From: Dactylorhiza incarnata
Lineage: Eukaryota; Streptophyta; Magnoliopsida; Asparagales; Orchidaceae
Assembly: GCA_033032865.1 (NCBI GenBank)
Contig: JAWHQI010000523.1
Span: 806,001-870,000, forward strand
Direction of reading: 5' to 3'
DNA length: 64,000 bases
The translations under genes were made by a program, and so were the position numbers. This document shows positions 21,640 to 31,883 of the stretch, piece after piece. Position 1 is the first letter of the stretch. Every line of letters begins with the position of its first letter. The notes beneath the pieces are model-generated. The model did not search any database and was not told where the DNA came from. It worked only from the letters and a program-made list of their open reading frames with translations.

Positions 21640-23744
21640 TTACGGACGGGTTTCACTCGGTTCATCCTCCCTGTGAAGCCGCGCGACGTGATCGCCGATA
21701 TGAAGGACAGTTCCTTGCATTTGGTTCATGTTATGATTAAGGCGGTTGATCATGCTATGAATCCGCGCAGCATCTCTCTCTACTCGCTCCGCGGGGATCA
21801 CGCGAGTAGGCAAGGCCGCTGTGGACTCATGAATGCTAGCAACTGGGTGGATCGCCCCGGCTGCAGGAAGAGACGAGCTCGTCCCTGCATCCGGGCGGCG
21901 TGACCCACGTCGGCCTTCGTCAACCACATTAATAGGGCGCCGACTTTCGCCGGCCTCCCTTGCCAAATGAAGGTATCTATCCCTATAATAGGCGCAGTCC
22001 TCTTCGAGCTTGCAGACTTCATTCTTTCCACGATCAACCCGGGCGATCAGGGAAGCCACCTGGTCTTGCTGCGCCTTTTCCTTCTCTCGGCGCTCTCTCC
22101 GCTCGGCCTCCAGCGCTATTCGACTCTCCTTCCGTTTGGCTTCCAACTCAGCCCGAAGAGCGGCTTTCTCATCTTGGGCGGCCTTCTCTCTCTCCTTCAT
22201 AGCCCTCAACTGCTTCGCAAGGGTTTCGAGATTCTTTTGGAGCCGGGACATCTCGTCCTCCATCCGGGTATCCGGCAGCGAAGAATGCGGCAGAGGGGGA
22301 TCAAGAGGGGGAAGATAGGACACCAGCTCGCCCGGCTCTGGAATAGAGTCACGATCATCTGCAATAAGAAAAGCAGTCAGAAAGTGTTCAAAAGGAGATC
22401 ACTCTCTTCGAAACTTCCTCGCTTACAAGCCGCGGCGGTTTGGGTTGAATTCGGGCGGACAGGTCGCCTTGCCTGCTCGGTATCAAACTTTCGGCGTTGT
22501 TCTCTCCACGATCTCTCGCTTTGCCTCCGCTTAGCAGCAGAAAATTGAGCAGCGGAGGGAAAGAAGCTGGGCGACGGGTTCAACAACGAAGCGCGCGACT
22601 TGTTTCGGGGCCGCGGCTTGAAAAAACGAACGGGAAGGTAACCCGCTTCCTTTTTACCTTGCAGCAGAAGGTTAGGTGGCGGCGGTGGCGGCCTAGAAAG
22701 TTGATCTCTTACTCGCTCCGCCTTCACCTGCATAAGCCGCAGACCTGTCATCACGGTATCTTCGGGTGCCGGTCCGGTTTTTTCGGTCCCCTTAGTGCTG
22801 GTCGCAACCTCAGGAAGGATGGCCTCCTTAAGGCTGGTCGCATCCTCAGACAGGGCGGCTCTTTTCTCTTCGCTCGGGTTGGCAGCCTGTAGTTTGGAAG
22901 AAGCTCTCAGCTGATCGTCTTGCTTCTGAAGGGAATCAAAATCCCTAAGGATGTCACTTACAGAGATGCTATGGGCGTCGACAGGAGCCTGGTCATTCGA
23001 CTGGGGGGAAGGAGTGATCAAGCCCTCCGAGACTTCATTCTCGCGCGACTTGCCTTGCAGGCTGTCCGCTCTCGGTCTCCCAGACGCTGCCTTGTTCTTG
23101 GCTTTTAGCTTCTTCATCTTCTTAAGAAGCCTGTCCGCCGCGGACTCCTCCTTCTTCCTCTTTTTCGACTTCAGGGCGGTTGGCTTTTCCGGGCTATCCT
23201 CGATGTCGACTACTAAAGCTCGCTGGTCGCTCGGCTTAGGGGAGTCAACTGTGTCTCCCCCTTCATCTCTTATGCTTAAATGAAAAATCCCGGATGGGGT
23301 AACTTCCATTTTGAAAGATTCATCTCCATCGCCTTTCTGGGAAGCAGTCACCAAGTCTGCCTTATCCGGCGGGGGAGGCGGGCTATTTCCTTTGTCAGAG
23401 AAGGTTGGGGGATCAGCCGGGGGTGGGTTCGGATAGCTCGCCTCCTTTTTAGTCGACAGGTCGGCTGTTTGCTCGGGAAGCAGGTCGGTCGGCTTACTCG
23501 CCTCCTGTTTAGACGACAAGTCGACTGTCAGCCCTGCAGGCGGGTCGGTCGGCTTACTCGTGGAAGCAATTGTTACAGTCTTATCAGGCCGCGTCGCTTT
23601 TTTCTTCTTCTTATCTTTCGAGCGGTCTCTCTCGCGGTGCTTTCCGGGCTTCTCAAGAATTTCGAGCTGGGCCATTAAGTCCACCATCTTTTTTGGGCTG
23701 TTCAACCCGAAAGTCCTAACCGCAATAGGCGAGTAGTGACTCAT
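21640..23744 (-). CDS. Element B antisense gene 1, 2 exons, open (~678 aa)
   Basis: Minus strand. The ATG at 23744 gives MSHYSPIAVRTFG; TATA box 42-48 bp upstream. Exon 1 23744-22427, exon 2 22358-21640. The 68-bp intron (GTAAGC...TTGCAG, phase 1) joins the two frames exactly. The N-terminal third is very basic (DRSKDKKKKK, KSKKRKKEES), the middle has the conserved MEVTPSGIFHLSI (MEITPSGNPHLLV in A and C), and the C-terminal 230 residues form a long coiled coil (LQKNLETLAKQLRAMKERE...) ending HVARLHREDEP. No enzyme motif is seen. The family is not recognised; a structural, nucleic-acid-binding or partner protein of gene 2 is possible but unproven. Open despite the broken gag-pol of this element. 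Confidence 0.75.
22359..22426 (-). other. Intron of antisense gene 1 (element B)
   Basis: 68 bp; donor CTT|GTAAGC, acceptor CTTATTGCAG|AT on the minus strand. Without splicing the reading frame stops at 22377. With splicing it continues into the coiled coil at phase 1. Confidence 0.75.
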
Positions 23745-23785
23745 GGTAGCAATGGAGTTATGTCAGAATCGAAGCTTCTGGAACA

Positions 23786-23792
23786 TTTATAA
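23786..23792 (-). promoter_or_regulatory. TATA box of antisense gene 1 (element B)
   Basis: Minus strand TTATAAATG, 42-48 bp before the ATG at 23744. Confidence 0.55.
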
Positions 23793-23866
23793 CCAACAGG
23801 GTGAAGTCGGCGCGGTCTCCGGCTAGAACTGATATTTTCGAAATTTTCTCGGAAATTTAAAAATAT

Positions 23867-23876
23867 GCGGGGATTA
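23867..23876 (+). other. Purine-rich tract before 3' LTR (element B)
   Basis: GCGGGGATTA directly before TGTTTACCC. A has GCAGGGATTT (34194-34203) and C GCGGGGATTA (62443-62452). Position and conservation fit the plus-strand primer. Confidence 0.7.
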
Positions 23877-24650
23877 TGTTTACCCGGAAGACCGCTTTCA
23901 ATAGGTTTACTCGCAGACCGTGCGGTCGGCGATCCAAGTCGCCCGGCTCAGGCTGTACAGGTTCCATCAGCTCCGGCTAGTACATGCCGGGCAGTTTGAC
24001 ATAATTCAGACCGCTTCCAAGTACTAAAGATAATCCAAGCCCAAGTCCAACAGGGCAAGTCGCGGTCTCAAGTCGGAGATCGTGCGGTTTGTGCCATGTG
24101 GATAAGCCAAGGTTCGAGGTCAAAGAACAAGCCGCGGTCTCAAGACAGAGACCGCTCGGATAGCATCGTCGCCTTGGCCGCATCATCTTCAGCTTCTGGT
24201 CAGACAGGTCGGAAGGGCAAGCCGCCAAGCCGCGCGGCTTCTTTCTTTCCTTCCTTGTGTATCCCGTCACCGCCTGCCCGTTTCTCCTATACCCGGGCAG
24301 GCAGTTATTTTATCCCTGCCTGTTCGGGCAGGCCCCCAAGCCTATAAATAGGGGGCGGCACTGTTCCCAAGGCACGCACACTCGAATCTAGGAGCTTGCT
24401 TGTTTGAGCTGCGGACTCGAGTTTCTTGTCTTGCGGACTGTCTGACCGACCGGCTTCTCTTTTCTCGCACTTGTAACCCGCTGTAATCACTTCTTTTTAA
24501 TCAAAGGAAAGCCCGTCGCAGGAGTGGCATTTGCCGCGGCGGGCGAAGTCTGGCCTTGACCGCTGCTAGCGGTCTCATCCTTCCACCCAAAAAGTAACCG
24601 GCAACCCGCAGCCTCCGGTTTCCTTCGGAGGTGCGATTTCGGACTCAATA
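23877..24650 (+). repeat. 3' LTR of element B
   Basis: 774 bp, partner of 11124-11897. TATA box at 24343-24350, perfect palindrome at 24227-24240. The last bases are CTCAATA instead of CTCAACA, so the terminal CA is mutated. GAAGC duplication follows at 24651-24655. Confidence 0.95.
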
Positions 24651-24655
24651 GAAGC
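24651..24655. repeat. Target-site duplication of element B, right (GAAGC)
   Basis: Second copy of GAAGC; element A sequence resumes directly after it. Confidence 0.93.
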
Positions 24656-26300
24656 GATCCAAAAGTCGCTCGGGAATGTTATGTAAAACAGTTAATGTGA
24701 TCACCTAGGCACCACTTCCCGAAGTTCAGAACGACGTCCATGAAGTTTCCAAGCTCCCTAAGGAAACTGGGGAAAGCGCAGACCGAGAAGGGGCTCACTT
24801 GGAACCTGCCCAGGAGACCCAAGAGATCCCCATTGCTGAAGGGGAAGGGAAGAAGCTGATCATCAACGCCGAGCTATCATAAGAGGAAAAGGTTTAGTTG
24901 ATCTCCTGCCTGTTGGAAAATCTAGACATCTTCGCCTGGTCGGCGGAAGATATGCCTGGAGTAGATCCAGATGTTGCGTGCCATCACCTCAACATCTCCC
25001 CTGAATTTAAGCCGATTCAACAAAAGAAGAGGGAGGTAGGAACCAAGCTGGCGGTGCCCATTAAAGAAGAAGTTGCAAAGCTTCTTAAAGCCAATTTCAT
25101 TTCTGAAATCCAATACCCCACTTGGATGTCAAATGTAGTAATGGTGAAAGAATCTGGGGGGAAATGGCACATGTGTGTAGATTTCACAAAACTCAATAAA
25201 GCATGCCCCAAAGATTGTTATCCCTTGCCTCGGATAGATGTTTTAGTAGATTCCGCGGTGGGATATAATTTCATGAGCTTTCTAGATGCATTTTCTGGTT
25301 ACCACCAGATTAAGATGCATAAACCTGATATCCCGCATACATCCTTCATTACCAATGACGGGTGTTATTGTTATCTTGCCATGCCTTTCGGGCTCAAAAA
25401 TGCGGGTGCGACATATCAAAGAATGATGGACACAGTTTTCAAATATCAAAAAGGGATGAATCTTGAAGTAGACGTTGATGATCTTCTTCTAAAAAGTAAA
25501 ACTTTTTCAATCCATCTGAAAGACCTCGTAGAGACGTTCGTTACTCTACAGAGGTTCAAATTAAAATTAAATCCACTGAAATGCGTGTTTGGGGCAAACA
25601 AAGGGAAATTTCTTGGACATCTTCTCACCCCTGATGGCCTAGCGCCAAATCCAGATAAAGTGAAGGCCATCCAAGATATGACCCCCCCTCGTAATCAGAA
25701 AGAGGTGCAACAACTTGGGGGGAGGTTGGCAGGGCTAAGCAGATTCATCTCCAAATCTGGAGATAAGAGCGCTCCATTCTTCAAAACTCTCAGGGGAGGA
25801 TCTAAGTTTGAATGGAATAAAGAGTGCGATAATGCTTTCGAACAATTGAAGAAGTAGTTAACCTCAACCCCTCTTCTTCAAAGCCCTCGCGAAGGGGAAA
25901 CATTATTCTTATACTTAGGGGTGGGTCCAGATGCAATAAGCTCTGTCCTTGTCAGGGAGGAGAAAAATAAGCAATTTCCAATATATTATGTCAGTCATAT
26001 CCTCAAAAATGCGGAAACTAGATATTCAATTTTGGAAAAATTGGCCTTGGCTTTGGTCATGTCATCACGAAGGCTCCGCCCCTATTTTCAAGCTCGTCCT
26101 ATCCAGGTGGTTTCGGATCATCCACTAAGAAGTATCCTGGAAAAGCCAGATCATTCAGGAAGATTGGCCAAATGGGCGATCGAGCTAAGCGAATTTGAAA
26201 TATTATACATTCCCAGAACGGCAATTAAGGCACAGGTATTGGCAGACTTCTTGGTGGACACGATGGAGTCTAATCCAGAACAGGTGGAGGAATCCCCTTT
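24656..26300 (+). pseudogene. Element A protease tail, RT and first RNase H, decayed
   Basis: Continuation of A's pol after the B insertion. The acidic linker (24656-24897) has stops at the places matching ACC-GAG, TCG-GAA and GCT-CAA in C. RT from FAWSAEDMPGVDP: FLDAFSGYHQI present, but the YVDD box reads D-V-D-D (25471-25482), which should abolish polymerase function. TAG at 25855-25857 replaces CAG. The RT-linked RNase H lacks the first catalytic Asp (LYLGVGPDA), as in B and C, and ends ADFLVDTME. Confidence 0.88.
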
Positions 26301-26760
26301 TGCCTGGATCATCTATGTAGATGGAGCTTCAGGGAGAAACTCCGTGGGAGCCGGAGTAGTTCTTATCAGTCCAAATGGCATCAAACTTGAGCAAGCAATC
26401 AAATACTTCTTTCCAGTGACGAACAACCAGGCTGAATATGAAGCACTCTTGGCCGGCCTAAGACTCGCAAAAGAGCTTGGGATAGAGCATGTTCATGTGA
26501 AAACTGATTCTCTTATGATGGCTTCACAAGTTCTAGGGAACTAGGAAACAAGAGAACCAATGTTGAGAAAGTATTTATTGCTGGCTAAGGAAGAGATCGG
26601 GAGATTCAAATCCTTCATCATCGAGCACATTCCAAGGACACAAAATGAAGAGGCAGACGAGTTGTCAAAGTTTGGTCTTCCATCAGGAGGGGTGACCTCA
26701 GAACTTTTTCTTCCGGCCACAGAGAAAGAGGAGCTCATGCAGATCGATCAAAATCCTTCC
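26301..26760 (+). pseudogene. Element A second RNase H, one stop
   Basis: VDGAS, NNQAEYEALLAGL, VKTDSLMMASQV and RTQNEEADELSK supply the four acidic positions. A TAG at 26542-26544 (TAT in C) cuts the domain after VLGN. Confidence 0.85.
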
Positions 26761-27861
26761 TGGAAAGACCCTTATGAATTATTTCTGTCAAAAGGAGAGT
26801 TTCATCAATCAATCAAGGACAAAAGTAGATTCAGAAGAAAGGTGGCCTACTACTACTTAATAGCAGGAGTCTTGTATAGGAAAACTTTGATTTCTCCCTC
26901 AGCACGATGCGCTTCGGAGGATGAAATCCCAACAATACTTCAGCATTTGCCTGCTTAGTCACTCAGATCAATAACTTCGCCGTGGCCTTTTGCAGTATGG
27001 GGAATGGATCTTATGGGACCTTTCCCAATAGCCAGCAGTTAACGTCGTTTTATCATTGTGATGATCGACTATTTTAGTAAGTGGATTGAGGCAAAAGCAT
27101 TAGCAAAAACTACTACCCAAATTGTTAGAAACTTCATATGGGGAGAAATAGTCTGCCGACATGGAATTCCGCTGGCAATCGTCACTGATAATGGCCCACA
27201 CTTCAATAATCCGGAGATGATAAGCTTTTGTGATCAGATCGGAATTGATCTTCGGTTTGCCTCAGTACATCATCCATGGACCAATGGACAAGTAGAAGCA
27301 GCAAACAGGCGAATCTGGCAGCTCTTGATGAAAAGAGTCTTGAATCAAAGAGGAAATTGGGCGGACCAACTTCCTTCCATCCTTTGGACTCTTCGTACTA
27401 CCCCGTCTTCAGCTACCGGGGAGACACCATTCAAATTATCTCATGGCTCGGAAGCTGTTGTTCCTATAGAATTTGAGGTGGTAACTCCAAGAGTTGTATA
27501 TGCAAAAGAGGGAGGAGAATCATGGATAGATGAAAATGATGAGGCTATCAAGTATAGTCTAGATCTGATCGAAGAACTTCAGGACAAGGCAACAATCAGA
27601 CAGGAAGAAGTTAAAAGGAGAATGGCGAAATATTTTGTCAAGAATGTCGGAGTGAAACAGTTTACAGTTGGGGATTTGGTACTAAAGAAGGTAGATGCTG
27701 CGGCCAGGTCTGGCAATGTTGGAAAGCTGAATCCCAACTGGGCAGGACCTTTTATTGTCAAAGAGGTATTGAAGAACGAGGCCTATCGTCTCCAAACCAG
27801 CGAAGGAGAAGACATCTCACGCACCTGGAGCGGTGACGATCTTAAACGATTTTATCCTTGA
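26761..27861 (+). pseudogene. Element A integrase, zinc-binding domain deleted
   Basis: The part between PTILQ and HLPAQSL is missing: about 160-170 bp containing the His-His-Cys-Cys zinc finger, bounded in B and C by short CTTCA repeats. Stops at 26956 (TAG for CAG) and near 27041 (TAA for CAA). The core still shows D at 27007, D at 27187 (VTDN) and E at 27295, spacing D-35-E, and the protein end DDLKRFYP at 27859. Inactive. Confidence 0.9.
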
Positions 27862-28220
27862 ACTATCTCTGTCATTTTTACGTTTTTTGATATTAAACGA
27901 GAAGCCCTATACTGACACTTCTTCTTATCTGATGTTTCTCTACATTATGAATACATATATACATATCTCACTCCCTGAACCTTTGAGATATCGCCAAATT
28001 CTGCTCGAACCCCCTCGGATTGTAGTCATAGCGTAAAACCCACCAAGACCATGTGATGCGGGGAGTTTTCGCACACATGTAGTGGTAGCTTGCCAATTCC
28101 GCTGCGGTGGTCTTCAGAACTTTGGATCCCGGCCGATATCTGACACACCCCTGCATCAAGGGAGGTCTAGGTGATTGTCAGCTCTATCATGCCCCGAAAG
28201 GGATATAGTTACAGCTTTGA

Positions 28221-28620
28221 TGATCTTTCTGAGGAAAGCAATGTTCGCCGCCGAGGCCCACCTGCCCAACTAATCATCATAGCCTGTGACCATCGAATAC
28301 TCTTAGGTACTCTCGAAATGGTGCCTAGTTGGGCCCACAACTGAGTTGATCTCTCTGAGGAAAGCAATGTTTGCCGCCGAGGCCCACCTGCCCATTTGAT
28401 CAACTCGGCTTGTAACCCTAGGCAAGAGAGCAGACGAGTCGCTTACAGCTCTTATGACCATTTGAGGAAAGCAATGTTCGCCGCCGAGGCTCACCTTCCC
28501 ACTTGGTTATCTGAGTCTGTACATGTTTTTTCTTTTTTTTCCTACAGCTCTTATGACCACTTGAGGAAAGCAATGTTCGCCGCCGAGGCCCACCTGCCCA
28601 CTTGGTCATCTGAGCCTGTA
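28221..28620 (+). repeat. 3'-spacer tandem repeat, 4 copies (element A)
   Basis: Copies of GAGGAAAGCAATG with GCCGCCGAGGCCCACCTGCC at about 28230, 28357, 28466 and 28562, separated by variable spacers. Confidence 0.8.
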
Positions 28621-28797
28621 GATTATCCTTCTTCCCTACAGGAAAGCATTCACCTCTTGTGGTTTCTTGTAATAAACCATTCGAGGAAGATATTATTAAA
28701 ACAGATGCAGGTGTTCGTCTACCCTAATAAAGGGTTGTGATATTAAGACCGGGCGGTCTGAATTTTTAAGCCGAACGGTCTGATTGTATATAAGTTA

Positions 28798-29180
28798 GGA
28801 TATTTCTTGATTTAATTATATGATTGCCCGGGTTGCATTCTAACCGGGCAGACCTATCCATCTTTTATTGAGTTGGATATTTCTGAGTCTAATTATATTG
28901 TTGCCCGAGTGGTATTCTAACCGGGCGGCCCCATTCATCTTTTATAAGTTGGATATTTCTGGAGCTAATTATATGATTGCCCGGTTTGCGTTCTAACCGG
29001 GCGGGTTTATCTATCTCTCCATTCTAATAAATTGGATATTTCTGGATCTGAATATATTGCCCGGGTTGTATTCTAACCGGGCGGGTACTATCTATCTTTT
29101 ATAATTAATTAAGCTGGATATTTCTAGATCTAAATATATGATCGCCCGGATTATGCTCTAACCGATCAGGTTGAGCCGTT
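28798..29180 (+). repeat. ~80-bp hairpin units, about 5 copies (element A)
   Basis: Each unit has GGATATTTCT, an AT-rich stretch, then an inverted repeat of the type GCCCGG(T)T...AACCGGGC around TGCATTCT or similar. The units differ in sequence but keep the pairing arms. C has a longer array (56940-57556). Confidence 0.7.
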
Positions 29181-29646
29181 TCTTAGCAAAAGTTATCTCT
29201 AGATGCAATTGATTACTCGCCAGGATTGAATTCAAACCGCGCAAAGTTATTATTCATTATTTATATCAGCAAGGATAAGATATCTCTGAATGATAAAAAG
29301 ACGCTCGGTCTGAATTACAGTCGCCCGAGTCTATCCATTATGGATCATACTATCAGACATCAGATATCCGGAGATCTAAATGAGTAATCGCATGGGTTGA
29401 ATATAGACCGTCCAAGATCATCAATCATCACTTATACTCAGATCAGGATAGCCGCACGGCTAGATCATAAAGAGCAAAAGGTAAAAAAAAAAAGACAAGA
29501 TATCAGCCACAAGTAAGTAACAATAGAAGGACAATTAGACAGGTAAAATTTCTATTCATTCTTCAAAATGTGTTAACAAAATATTATCCGCCCGGCTAAC
29601 AAAAAGAAACCGGCGGTTACACAAAAATAAAATCAAAACAAAGGCA

Positions 29647-31517
29647 TTAGTCTGCCGACTTCTTCTTCTTCTTGACAGGGGAACTCGAGTCCGCACCATC
29701 AACATCAACGTCGGGCGAATAGCCTTCACTTGACGTAGAAGAATCTGATGAATCACTATCACTAGACCGCCCGGTCTTACTAGCGGAGCCGGTTGTTCCA
29801 GAGGACAATCTGTCCTCATCATCATCATCATCATCGCCAGCATCGTCATCCGCGTCGGCCTCCTCAGCGGCTCCACCACATCCATCGCCTCCTTGATGAA
29901 GTACAATCTCCCTGCCCGCATCGGCTTCAGCCTCCTCGCCCACCTTGGCTTTTCCTTTCTGCCTTCGGTTGATCTCATCAAGTTGGACCTTCAAAGCAGG
30001 GAAGAGGTCGGAGAAAGTAGTGCCCCCGAATCCTTCGCTCAGACCGCCCCGGTCTTCCATAAGACCCAAAGCTTTGTTGATCCCTTGGGCCACATGAGGC
30101 AACACCTCATCTTGGAAGGCCGGGTTGGTCATCTCATATTGTTTCTGCAAGAAAGGAAAAATAAATTAAGTCGCTCGGGCTGAACAAAAGAAACCGCGTC
30201 ATCATTTGTCAAACTCACCGCCACGACTTCTTGAAGCCGCGCATTCTCTTCTTGAAGCCGCACATTCTCCGTGACCTGCTCCTCATACTTCTTTTCCAGA
30301 TGTTTCTGAACAGAAACCAGCCGCCTGTACGACAAGGCCATGAAGTGATTGGCCGCAAACCCCCATGCCACGGCTTGTGCCGCTAGCCGGGGAAGCTCTT
30401 CTTCCGGAGTTTTCTTCAGCTTCTTTAAAGTCTTTCGACCATACATAGCGGCCCCAGCGGCTAGCGCATGGCGGTTAATCTTTTCACTTCCCCATGAAGG
30501 AAGTGTAGTGGATACCCGGATGCGGCTTCCATCCCTATGCCAGAGGACAGTCGGGTTGCCCTGCTGGTCGGGCGGGTTTCCGCAGGAATGAAGAAGTTCG
30601 TATTCGTCAGGAGAAGCCGGGTCCTCTTCCTCTGATGATGGCGACCTGTTTCGCCGCTGCCTTTTTTCTCTCTGGGTCAAAACCGGGCTGGCCGGAGTGA
30701 CCGGCTTGTTCGCAGGGACAATGTGGGCAGCTGCAACGTGAAGTCAAAAGTTTAAATAAAACAGTCCGCGCGGTCATATACATGCGGTCTAGAAGAACTT
30801 ACTATGCTCTAGGAGTACGTCCTCTAGCTCTGAGAACAGCGGGATGTAGTGATTGATGTCCAACCGCTCGTTCTCAAGAAATGTGAAGGTGTCCATCTCG
30901 ATCTTTCCGACCTGGGGGATTTGGAAAGCCTCTTCCCCCCGAACTTGCGGGTTGGTTTGCAACTGTCCGAAGTTGCCTTCGAGCATTACAAACCGCTCCG
31001 ACCAGTCCGAGACCTTGTTCGCCAAGTTAACGATCTTCAGTCCGTGGCAGCCAAAGTAGAGGTGCCCCCTGAAAGTTGAAGTCCCCACGTCGGAGACAAC
31101 CCACACCGAGAAGAATTTCCTGAATAGATCAAGGGAAAATCTGGTTCGCTCGAACCGCAGGTATGAAATAAAGTTGTATATGGAGGCGATGGAGTTCGGT
31201 GGAAGCTGGCCGGGTACAACCCCGTAATGGTTGAAAATGGCTATGACTTCAAGTGGCAGCGGAAATTTGAAGCCATATTCAAAGTGGTTGACCGGAACGG
31301 CTATCTGGTGCGGATTGCAAGAGTTAATCCGCTCGTCGCGCAAAGGAAGCCGCGCGAGTAGATTACTCCCTGCCATGTGTTTCGCAATAAATTCATCTAG
31401 TTCGCTCTGGGTGAGACGGCACTCTGGGTGGTCTGCCGAGTGAAAGGCCAAGGCCGCATCTGCTCGAACGGCTTTAACCTTAACAGGCCGCTGCGACTTG
31501 TTCTTAGATCGCGCCAT
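29647..31517 (-). CDS. Element A antisense gene 2 (Transposase_28-like), 3 exons, open (~574 aa)
   Basis: Minus strand. ATG 31517 (MARSKNKSQRP), TATA box 32-42 bp upstream. Exons 31517-30803, 30730-30219, 30144-29647; introns 72 bp (GTAAGT...GTTGCAG) and 74 bp (GTGAGT...TTGCAG), phases 1 and 0. Residues ~25-210 carry the domain shared with plant 'putative gypsy-type transposon' proteins (FNHYGVVPGQ, NFISYLRFERTRF, LFRKFFSVW, HLYFGCHGLK, DWSERFVML). Exon 2 ends in a coiled coil (ENVRLQEENARLQEVVA); exon 3 has Asp runs, a serine-rich stretch and a terminal KKKKK patch. Still open although A's pol is full of stops. Role unknown; nuclear localisation is only suggested by the basic tail. Confidence 0.78.
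30145..30218 (-). other. Intron 2 of antisense gene 2 (element A)
   Basis: 74 bp, GTGAGT...TTCTTGCAG, phase 0, at the same place as in B and C. Unspliced, the frame runs to a stop in or just after it. Confidence 0.8.
30731..30802 (-). other. Intron 1 of antisense gene 2 (element A)
   Basis: 72 bp, donor CATA|GTAAGT, acceptor GTTGCAG|CTG, phase 1. In-frame TAG shortly after the donor, so splicing is needed to link exon 1 to exon 2. Contains a CCGCGCGG core. Confidence 0.82.
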
Positions 31518-31548
31518 TTGAAATCGCGAAAATGACTTCGAAGAGTCC

Positions 31549-31559
31549 CTACTTATAGA
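31549..31559 (-). promoter_or_regulatory. TATA box of antisense gene 2 (element A)
   Basis: TCTATAAGTAG on the minus strand, 32-42 bp before the ATG. Conserved in B and C. Confidence 0.65.
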
Positions 31560-31774
31560 TTTTTATGATCTGCAAATAGTAAAATTATATCGCGGCTATA
31601 CATTCTAACCGCGCGGTCAACAGCCTGCATGGTCAGATTTACCAGAAAAACAAAAAGAACCAAAGACATTCAGGAAATCAGGAGCAAGCATACATCACAG
31701 ATCGCGCGACCTGTAATTAGTTCGGATAAAACACAGAAGATCTAAACAGAACACAAATACAGCGGCTAAACAAG

Positions 31775-31788
31775 AACCCGCACGGGTT
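31775..31788. promoter_or_regulatory. 14-bp perfect palindrome between antisense genes (element A)
   Basis: AACCCG-CA-CGGGTT. Confidence 0.55.
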
Positions 31789-31883
31789 ATTCAAATAAAA
31801 GACATAAAGTAAAAAGAAGCATTGTCTAACAGAGGCCGAATCAACAAGTCGCATTCATAATACAAATTGTTCTAAAAAGCCGT

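Larger units (their letters stand above)
11124..24650 (+). mobile_element. Element B: Tat-lineage retrotransposon nested in element A
   Basis: 13,527 bp, 774-bp LTRs, GAAGC duplications. Same gene order as A and C but a different subfamily: the first half of the LTR and the 3' spacer differ and the coding regions are visibly diverged. LTRs differ at about 15-20 of 774 sites by eye, so B is younger than its host A. gag-pol has several stops and frameshifts; antisense gene 1 is open and gene 2 has a single stop. Confidence 0.95.
27862..29646 (+). other. Element A 3' spacer, non-coding
   Basis: Between the pol stop and the end of antisense gene 2. Contains the GAGGAAAGCAATG repeats (28221-28620), the palindrome AGACCG-GG-CGGTCT (28746-28759), a hairpin-unit repeat (28798-29180) and TAGCCG-CA-CGGCTA (29449-29462). 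No gene seen. Confidence 0.75.
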
